A DNA stretch of 50,620 nucleotides from positions 1 to 50,620 of the forward strand of contig JH610699.1 of the NCBI GenBank assembly GCA_000252485.1, given 5' to 3'. This document shows positions 41,479-48,264 of this stretch, one piece after another. Source of the DNA: Prochloron didemni P4-Papua_New_Guinea. Its GTDB lineage: Bacteria; Cyanobacteriota; Cyanobacteriia; Cyanobacteriales; Prochloraceae. Numbering within the stretch: the stretch's first letter is position 1; each line of letters opens with the position of its first letter. The notes beneath the pieces are model-generated. The model was not told where the DNA came from. It searched no databases and saw nothing but the letters and a program-made list of their open reading frames with translations. The translations under genes and the position numbers were made by a program.

Positions 41479-41737
41479 AACCCATGGGATAATCTAGCTA
41501 TTTGGTGCTGTTGGGTTTCGTTACCTCAACCCAACCTACGGTTTATAACTGAAATTAATGCTTGAGTACGACGCGATCGCAACTTATCCACTTGCTTATT
41601 ACTAGTAGCATCCCGTTGTGGTGGGCAGTGCCGCACCCTACCAACTATCAACTATCCACTCGACCGAATCTGAAAGTCGTATAATATAATAAGGATTATC
41701 TGGATGTAGAGTCCCTCCAACTGGGTAATTTGTCATC

Positions 41738-41776
41738 CAAAAAACAAAAAACAAACAACAAACAACAAACAATAAA
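41738..41776 (+). repeat. Heptamer array (AACAACA)n forming the ycf3 leader
   Basis: aaaaaacaaaaaacaaacaacaaacaacaaacaataaactATG. Confidence 0.9.
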
Positions 41777-41778
41777 CT

Positions 41779-42300
41779 ATGCCCAGAACTCAACGCAACG
41801 ACAACTTTATTGACAAAAGCTTCACGGTGATGGCAGATATCATCCTCAAAGCCCTGCCTGCCAACAAAAAAGCTAAAGAAGCTTTTGCTTATTATCGGGA
41901 CGGCATGTCAGCTCAAGCAGATGGTGAATATGCCGAAGCTTTAGAGAACTACCAAGAAGCCCTCAAGTTAGAGGATGACGACAAAGATCGCAGCTATATC
42001 CTCTATAATATCGCCCTAATCCACACTAGCAATGGGGAACACGAGGAAGCCTTAGAATACTATCAAAAGGCGATCGCCCTCAATCCCCAAATGCCCCAAG
42101 CCCTCAATAATATTGCCGTGATTTATCATTTCCAGGGGGAAAAAGCGAAAGAAGCGGGGGAAAATGAGACAGCAGAAGCCCTATTTGACAAAGCAGCTGA
42201 ATATTGGAAACAAGCAATTCGGATTGCGCCCAATAATTATATAGAAGCGCAAAACTGGCTCAAAATAACTGGACGTTCTGAAATAGATGTATTTTTCTAA
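41779..42300 (+). CDS. ycf3: Photosystem I assembly protein Ycf3 (TPR protein)
   Basis: [62 protein letters not shown]... Confidence 0.97.
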   Translation: MPRTQRNDNFIDKSFTVMADIILKALPANKKAKEAFAYYRDGMSAQADGEYAEALENYQEALKLEDDDKDRSYILYNIALIHTSNGEHEEALEYYQKAIALNPQMPQALNNIAVIYHFQGEKAKEAGENETAEALFDKAAEYWKQAIRIAPNNYIEAQNWLKITGRSEIDVFF

Positions 42301-42336
42301 CAACAAACAACAAACAACAAACAACCAACAACCAAC
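42301..42336 (+). repeat. Heptamer array filling the entire ycf3-gatC spacer
   Basis: caacaaacaacaaacaacaaacaaccaacaaccaac directly between stop and ATG. Confidence 0.95.
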
Positions 42337-42633
42337 ATGATTGATGTAGAGCAAGTTCGCAAAGTCGCCCATCTCGCTCGTTTAGAATTAGCACCGGGGG
42401 AAGAGGAACAATTTGCTACTCAACTGAGCAGTATTTTAGAATATTTTGAACAGTTGAGTCAATTAGATACTAAAGAGGTACAGCCAACAACAAGAGCAAT
42501 TGAAATTAACAATGTCACTCGTGGCGATGAGTTAGAATCAGGTAGCGATCGCGAAGCTCTTTTAGGAGAAGCACCCCAAAGAGATGATGACTTTTTCCGA
42601 GTACCTCAAATTCTTAGCTCGGAGGAAGAATAA
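42337..42633 (+). CDS. gatC: Glu/Asp-tRNA amidotransferase subunit C
   Basis: [45 protein letters not shown]. Confidence 0.96.
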   Translation: MIDVEQVRKVAHLARLELAPGEEEQFATQLSSILEYFEQLSQLDTKEVQPTTRAIEINNVTRGDELESGSDREALLGEAPQRDDDFFRVPQILSSEEE

Positions 42634-42660
42634 AATTTCAAATACCCATTACAACAATTA

Positions 42661-42686
42661 TAACAAGGGGAAATAACCCCTTGTTA
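42661..42686 (+). terminator. Hairpin downstream of gatC
   Basis: TAACAAGGGG-AAATAA-CCCCTTGTTA perfect 10 bp stem. Confidence 0.55.
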
Positions 42687-42810
42687 TAGTTTATCTATCT
42701 TATCTATATATCTATAGGGTTTCTTGGTCATTGAGTGAGAACAACCGCAGGTTGCTGTATAACTATCAACTGTCAACTATCAACTGTCAACTATCAACTG
42801 TCAACTGCGG

Positions 42811-44313
42811 TTAACCATCTAATTCTCCTTCCATCACAGTGGCGATCGCCTTGTTGGTATTATCCTGAAACTCAGCAATATTGACTCGTTCCAGCATAAA
42901 AATTGCCCCGATCATGCCCAAAGCTTGTACTGCAAATACCAAACTATAAGCTGGCAAGGGAGCCGCAAAGAGCAATTTACCTAAATCTAAAATAATTCCT
43001 CCAGTAAAGGTGGCCAAAGCCCTGGACATGGCTTGAGCCAGTCCCCAAGCACCAATAAAAGTACCCGCAGTTTCTGCTGCGGTCAAGTCCAGCATCAAGC
43101 TGATACCCCCAATAGTCGCAACTCCTGTTGCTGCTCCAAAAAGAAGCAATGTTGCTTTTAAAACTTCCTCTTGATGGGTCAAACCAGAGATAATAATTAA
43201 GCAAAAACTAATTGCTATTAAGGCGCAACCCAACTTAGTAGTTAGTTTTTTACCCAAACGAGGAACTACTAAAAAGCCAGTGATACTGTAACCAATTAAA
43301 ATGCCAATGCCCCAAAAAGAATTTAGTAGAGCAGTGTCCCCAATAGACATGGCAAAAACTTCCCCACCGTAGGGTTCTAACACTGCCTCTTGCATAAATA
43401 AACTAATGGTAAAGATAACTAGATAGCTAAAAAATATCCCGGTTTGACGGCTGGCAGTTAAAATTTTCAGAGACTTGCCTAAAGTCATACTATCTTCTCG
43501 GTTGGTAAAAGAAGAACGAGAACGAAAACGGGAGTATTTTTTTTCTACTCCCCAAGTAGCAATAATAGTTAGTACTAAGACAATCAGGGGGACTACAACA
43601 AAAACAGAATTGATTGGCCCTTGTAAAGTTTCTAGAGGAGTTGCTAAAATTTGCTTTCCCACTAGCAACTCAGTGCCGGTATTGGCTCCTAAAACTACCC
43701 CAGCTTGTTCTACCTTGCTCAACAATATCTTACCGGTAATACCACCAATGACAATGCCTACCATGAGCATTGACCAAACTACAGTGACGATTTTGGAGCG
43801 ATCGTCTTCTTCGGAAATATCCACCAACATGGCAACGAAAGGGGTAGAACTAGAAGAGACAGCTACACCGTAAAAGGCAAAGGTTAACCCTAACAGTAGA
43901 GTCCAAGTAATAGTTTGACTGTTCCAGACCCAACCTCCATGGGTACGGGCGATCGCCCCCAACTGCCAGACTATTTGCACGGCGAGAAAAACAGCCAAAC
44001 CAAATAAAACAGTTCCCAAGCGAACGTAACCAGTGCGATACAATCCAAACAAAGGTTTGCTGTCAGAAAGCTGTCCGAACCAGACCCTGGCGGGAGCAAT
44101 AAATTGAGATGCAGAGAGAACACCAGCAGTAATAGTAGCGGGAATGGCTAGTTCGCTAATCATCACCCGATTCAAAACAGCGAGGGTGAGAACTGCCATC
44201 AGACCTAGTCCCAGATTAAACAAACCCAGTCGGAAAATAGTGAGCATCCCCACCGGAGGAAGAGATTTAGCGGTTGGGATAGTTGGGGAATGGGAAAAAT
44301 CAGCAGTATTCAT
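42811..44313 (-). CDS. PucC/BCH1-family MFS protein
   Basis: MLTIFRLGLFNLGLGLMAVLTLAVLNRVMISELAIPATITAGVLSASQFIAPARVWFGQLSDSKPLFGLYRTGYVRLG. Confidence 0.9.
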   Translation of the reverse strand: MNTADFSHSPTIPTAKSLPPVGMLTIFRLGLFNLGLGLMAVLTLAVLNRVMISELAIPATITAGVLSASQFIAPARVWFGQLSDSKPLFGLYRTGYVRLGTVLFGLAVFLAVQIVWQLGAIARTHGGWVWNSQTITWTLLLGLTFAFYGVAVSSSSTPFVAMLVDISEEDDRSKIVTVVWSMLMVGIVIGGITGKILLSKVEQAGVVLGANTGTELLVGKQILATPLETLQGPINSVFVVVPLIVLVLTIIATWGVEKKYSRFRSRSSFTNREDSMTLGKSLKILTASRQTGIFFSYLVIFTISLFMQEAVLEPYGGEVFAMSIGDTALLNSFWGIGILIGYSITGFLVVPRLGKKLTTKLGCALIAISFCLIIISGLTHQEEVLKATLLLFGAATGVATIGGISLMLDLTAAETAGTFIGAWGLAQAMSRALATFTGGIILDLGKLLFAAPLPAYSLVFAVQALGMIGAIFMLERVNIAEFQDNTNKAIATVMEGELDG

Positions 44314-44351
44314 TTAGAGAAATTACCAGTTGCCAGTTACCAGTAAGCGAT

Positions 44352-44565
44352 TATAGCGCAATTCAAAATTCAAAATTCAAAATTCAAAATTCAAAAAGAT
44401 GGCTATGACTAGGTTTCAGGCTTTATCAATGTCAGGACTTACGCAAACAAACCTAGAAACCGGGTTTCTCACCAGGAGAAAATGGCAAAACCCAGAGTTT
44501 TGGTTCAGAAACCCGGTTTCTGCGCAAGTCCTGAATGTCCTAACCTAAATGCGTAGTGCTATATA
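44352..44565. mobile_element. Outer repeat (TATAGCGC...GCGTAGTGCTATATA) carrying a nested MITE-B; empty version at 3355-3463
   Basis: Flanks match 3355-3463 (heptamer run, ggctatgactaggtttcaggctttat.aatgtcctaacctaaatgcgtagtgctatata). Confidence 0.88.
44433..44533. mobile_element. MITE-B, 101 bp, 5 bp target duplication AATGT
   Basis: CAGGACTT...AAGTCCTG ends; AATGT at 44428-44432 and 44534-44538; single AATGT in the empty site at 3431-3435. Confidence 0.9.
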
Positions 44566-44596
44566 AGAGTTTTCAGCGGGTTTATAACATTTCTTT

Positions 44597-45016
44597 CTAG
44601 CCAAACCTATTGGCTCGCAAAGCAGCTATAATTTGGCTGTTAGCTTCCGGAAAAGTAAACCGATCAATTTCAGCCAATGTTACCCAGCGAATTTCGGAGC
44701 ATTCAATTGGTTGGGGTTCCCCCCCAAGATAAGGACAATAATGTACAATTAGAGTAATCCTAAAATCCCTATAGGTGTGGTCAATGGTAATTAAATGCTT
44801 TCCCACTATCACATCTAAAGCTAATTCTTCTTTAATCTCCCGCTGAATACAAGCTTCTGCAGTTTCTCCCACTTCAATCTTCCCACCAGGGAACTCCCAC
44901 AAACCTGCCATTAGTCCAGAATTGCGCCTGCGATCGATTAAAATCTCCCCTTTGTCATTGTGGATAACAGCAACGCCAATTTTTTTATGAGGTAAAGACA
45001 AAGTACTTTCAGTCAT
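44597..45016 (-). CDS. NUDIX hydrolase, MutT-like (8-oxo-dGTP diphosphatase)
   Basis: GLWEFPGGKIEVGETAEACIQREIKEELALDV Nudix box. Confidence 0.92.
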   Translation of the reverse strand: MTESTLSLPHKKIGVAVIHNDKGEILIDRRRNSGLMAGLWEFPGGKIEVGETAEACIQREIKEELALDVIVGKHLITIDHTYRDFRITLIVHYCPYLGGEPQPIECSEIRWVTLAEIDRFTFPEANSQIIAALRANRFG

Positions 45017-45218
45017 TTCTTATAGTAGTGCTATATTTATAATATAATATAGGGTTCCTTGGTCATGAGGTACCAATGATACCGGCCTATGAACGTGTTC
45101 AGTATTGAGTTCCAGCAACCGCAGGTTGCTGTATAACTATCAACTATCCACTATCAACTGTCAACTGCTATAAGCGAGTAGGGTGCATGCCCACACCACA
45201 CTAGTATCTTTTTTGTTT

Positions 45219-46472
45219 ATGACTACTAGCAATTCTACAAAAACCTCTAATTCAGACTTAAAGAATTATATTGTTGTTACCATTGCCTATTGGGGATTGA
45301 CTATCACCGATGGGGCCATTAGAATGCTAGTATTATTGCACTTTAACACCCTAGGTTATACCTCAATTCAAATAGCTTTTCTCTTCTTGTTATACGAAAT
45401 ATTTGGCCTAGTTACTAACTTATTTTGCGGCTGGATCGGCTCTCAATTTGGTTTAAAATTAACCCTCTATAGCGGTTTGGGCTTGCAAGTATTTGCCCTC
45501 TTCTTTTTAGGTTGGTTAGATGTTAGTTGGGCTGTCTGGATTCAAGTTGCTTATGTCATGTTTGCCCAAGCTATATCTGGGATAGCCAAAGATTTAACTA
45601 AAATGAGTGCTAAGAGTGCAGTTCGTTTAGTTGTTCCCAAAAATGCTAAGTCTCGTTTGTTTAAATGGGTAGCCATTCTCACCGGTTCTAAAAATACTCT
45701 TAAAGGTGTAGGTTTCTTTGTAGGAGCAGCACTGTTAGCTGCATTTGGTTTTCGCCATGCTTTGTTTCTCAAAGCAGGAATCTTATTGTTACTTTGTCTC
45801 ACTGGACTATTCTTGCCACAGGATTTAGGTAAGATGAAGCAAAAGGTTCCTTTTACTGCTTTATTCTCTAAGAGTAAAGAAATTAATCTTCTTTCTGCAG
45901 CTCGTTTCTTCCTCTTTGGTTCTCGAGATGTTTGGTTCGTGGTAGCGTTACCGGTGTTCCTCTACGATCGCCTGGACTGGTCTTTCATGGAAGTAGGAGC
46001 CTATATGGCTTCCTGGGTGATTGGTTACGGTATAGTTCAGTCCTTCGCTCCTACGATACTAGGTCAAAATAAGACCGAAAATGAGGCTCCTCAAGCTAAG
46101 ACAATTCAAATTTGGACCTTGGTTTTAAGTCTGATTCCCGGGGCGATCGCCATTGCTTTTACTTTGGGTTCCCCTGCGCAAATTACCATTACCCTAGGTT
46201 TAATTATTTTTGGCATTGTCTTTGCTTTTAACTCCGCAGTTCACTCTTATTTAGTTTTGGCTTATACTGAGGATCAAGATGTCGCCTTGAATGTAGGTTT
46301 TTACTACATGGCTAATGCGGGAGGAAGGTTAGTGGGCAGTATTGCCTCTGGAGTTGTTTTTCAACTCTTCGGTTTAGTAGCCTGTTTGTGGGTTTCCAGT
46401 TTCTTTGTACTGGCTGCTTTCCTCTTTTCTTTGCAATTAACTAAATTGGATTTTGGCGATCGCCTTCCCTAG
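45219..46472 (+). CDS. arsJ: ArsJ-like organoarsenical efflux MFS transporter
   Basis: NYIVVTIAYWGLTITDGAIRMLVLLHFNTLGYTSIQIAFLFLLYEIFGLVTNLFCGWIGSQFGL, SGIAKDLTKMSAKSAVRLVVP, LLSAARFFLFGSRDVWFVVALPVFLY; start set to MTTSNSTKTS. Confidence 0.82.
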   Translation: MTTSNSTKTSNSDLKNYIVVTIAYWGLTITDGAIRMLVLLHFNTLGYTSIQIAFLFLLYEIFGLVTNLFCGWIGSQFGLKLTLYSGLGLQVFALFFLGWLDVSWAVWIQVAYVMFAQAISGIAKDLTKMSAKSAVRLVVPKNAKSRLFKWVAILTGSKNTLKGVGFFVGAALLAAFGFRHALFLKAGILLLLCLTGLFLPQDLGKMKQKVPFTALFSKSKEINLLSAARFFLFGSRDVWFVVALPVFLYDRLDWSFMEVGAYMASWVIGYGIVQSFAPTILGQNKTENEAPQAKTIQIWTLVLSLIPGAIAIAFTLGSPAQITITLGLIIFGIVFAFNSAVHSYLVLAYTEDQDVALNVGFYYMANAGGRLVGSIASGVVFQLFGLVACLWVSSFFVLAAFLFSLQLTKLDFGDRLP

Positions 46473-46484
46473 TATAGCAATTCC

Positions 46485-46623
46485 CAATTCCCAATGAACA
46501 ATAAACAATAAACAATGAACAATGAACAATAAACAATTAACAATGAACAATGAACAATAAACAATTAACAATGAACAATGAACAATGAACAATTAACAAT
46601 TAAGAGGTTGATCTAGAAAAATG
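46485..46623. repeat. Long AACAATG/AACAATA/AACAATT heptamer array; short-array relative at 32312-32372
   Basis: Roughly 15 units of period 7 between tatagcaattcccaat and taagaggttgat..gaaaaatg. Confidence 0.9.
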
Positions 46624-46691
46624 CTGTTGTTTCCGGCTGAATATTTATCAACGTGGGGTAGCCCTCTGGGCTGCCTATCTTTCAAAATAAA

Positions 46692-46946
46692 TCATGTGGT
46701 GCGTTTGAGTTGAATAGGGTCTTGGAGTCGTACCAGAACGCGATCGCCCAAACCATGTTCTAGCAGTTTTTCGATCCGTTTGCACAATGCACTATGGGCA
46801 GGACCTTTGGGCATTTTCTGGATAATCTGTCCGGCAATGAGTTCCACCCGTTCATCCGCTCCCAGAATCCCAATTTCTGCCATTCGATGATAATCAGCAG
46901 TGGTAATAAGCCGAAGATTCACAAGGGAAAGGGGGGTGGCAATCAT
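46692..46946 (-). pseudogene. Truncated Uma2-family gene (N-terminal part)
   Basis: LRLITTADYHRMAEIGILGADERVELIAGQIIQKMPKGPAHSALCKRIEKLL...VRLQDPIQL then stop; catalytic C-terminal half missing. Confidence 0.75.
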
Positions 46947-47080
46947 AATTGGATCTAAACCAAGAGATGACGCTTTATTTTAGCAAAGTTGTTGTAGAGC
47001 GATCGACTATAGATTTGAGATAGCGATGGAACTTATTCTAACCCGTAACATTTTCGGTTACACTTAACGAATGATAGTCG

Positions 47081-47191
47081 CTTCGTAGGTTGGGTTTCCG
47101 CAACGAAACCCAACAACCAGATCCTCTACAGTTTCTTCTTCTATTTCTCAAGAGACCACTTGTTACTTACTAAATCAAAAGCTAATCTTTT
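47081..47191 (+). repeat. ~111 bp direct repeat, left copy (right copy 50474-50584)
   Basis: cttcgtaggttgggtt...caacgaaacccaacaaccagatcctctacagtttcttcttctatttctcaagagaccacttgttac.tactaaatcaaaagctaatctttt. Confidence 0.95.
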
Positions 47192-47405
47192 GATTTAGCT
47201 ATTTCTCGAACTTCTTTCACAGTAAGTTCGAGTGCTTGGACAATTTGTTGGGTGTGGTCAAAAGTAGTTGTTTGGGGCTAAATATGTAGAAAGTCAATCG
47301 TGGGGTAGCCCCCCTTCGACTACGCGGTCCCTGAGCGTAGCCGAAGGGCAGGGCAAGTCTGGGCTGCCTAAATTTCAGGGTAAGCCTTGACTATCGAGAA
47401 TATAA

Positions 47406-47602
47406 TATCAAATCTGAAAATGTTTGCTACAGATACCTGTTCTAGTGGATTTGATTTCAGCCAATTCGCCGGGTTTCTCTTATTATTTTAAGGATTAATG
47501 TTGAAACTTTGGGAAGAAACCCGGTTTCTCAACCTACGGGATAACCTCAATCTATACTACCATGGGATAAACTATTTGTAGCAAATATTTTCGTAATTCA
47601 TA
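47406..47602. mobile_element. MITE-A element, 197 bp, flanked by TAA direct repeats
   Basis: TATCAAATCTGAAAATGTTTGCTACAGATAC...CTATTTGTAGCAAATATTTTCGTAATTCATA; TAA at 47403-47405 and 47603-47605. Confidence 0.9.
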
Positions 47603-48015
47603 TAAAATTCAACTGTTGTTGACCGCACCCCAATTTGTTTTTCAGTCAATCCCAACTTCAACAGTCGAGGAACTGCTTCCACTTTACCTTCCACTTTCCC
47701 TTCAGCTTTACCTTCAGCTTTAGCCTCTTGATAAACTTTGGTTTGCTTCAACTCACTTAATCCCAACATTGCTTCTAGTTCCTCCCGACTTTTTTTTGGT
47801 AGTTTGTAAATGATGATAGTCTTTATTAATTCTATAAAATCTCGTTGGCTAACGGGATCTTCTACACTCTGTTTTGTCCGTTCAATTAGTTGTTTGGCCG
47901 ACTCTACTGCCTTCTTCACATTGAAGTTTTTGTACTGATTTTGGTTGAGCCCTTCTGCTGAGTTTTTAGGTAAACTGTTTTGAACCCGGTAATTTAGCAG
48001 CAAGTCGTGTGGCAT
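47572..48015 (-). pseudogene. C-terminal remnant of Rpn/DUF2887-type putative nuclease
   Basis: KLPKKSREELEAMLGLSELKQTKVYQEAKAEGKAEGKVEGKVEAVPRLLKLGLTEKQI; N-terminal domain absent; C-terminus read from repeat DNA. Confidence 0.65.
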
Positions 48016-48264
48016 CTAATCAATCCTATTAAGTTTTGTAAAATGATTTTGTTTGGTTAAACTGAATATGCTATTTTTACAGTGTCACGTTTGGCAGTGT
48101 TTGCAGTTAGCATTTTGGTCGTGTCTAACACGTCATTTAAGACGATAGAAAGATACATTAAAACTACAAGGGCAATACTAGCGTGACTTTATGCCTTCTG
48201 ATGAAAAATCATGCTCTTTCTGGCTAGCTAGAAATCTGTCTTCAAAAGGTATTGGGAGCACTCA

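Noticed and set aside
46485-46602. CRISPR-like spacing in the heptamer array
   Set aside because: Simple 7 bp tandem repeat without spacers.
48060-48170. Possible Tn7-like/CAST transposon end (acagtgtcacgtttggcagtg...gtcgtgtctaacacgtcattt)
   Set aside because: Only loose resemblance to TGTACAGTGACA-type ends; no repeated end motifs, tns genes or tRNA nearby.
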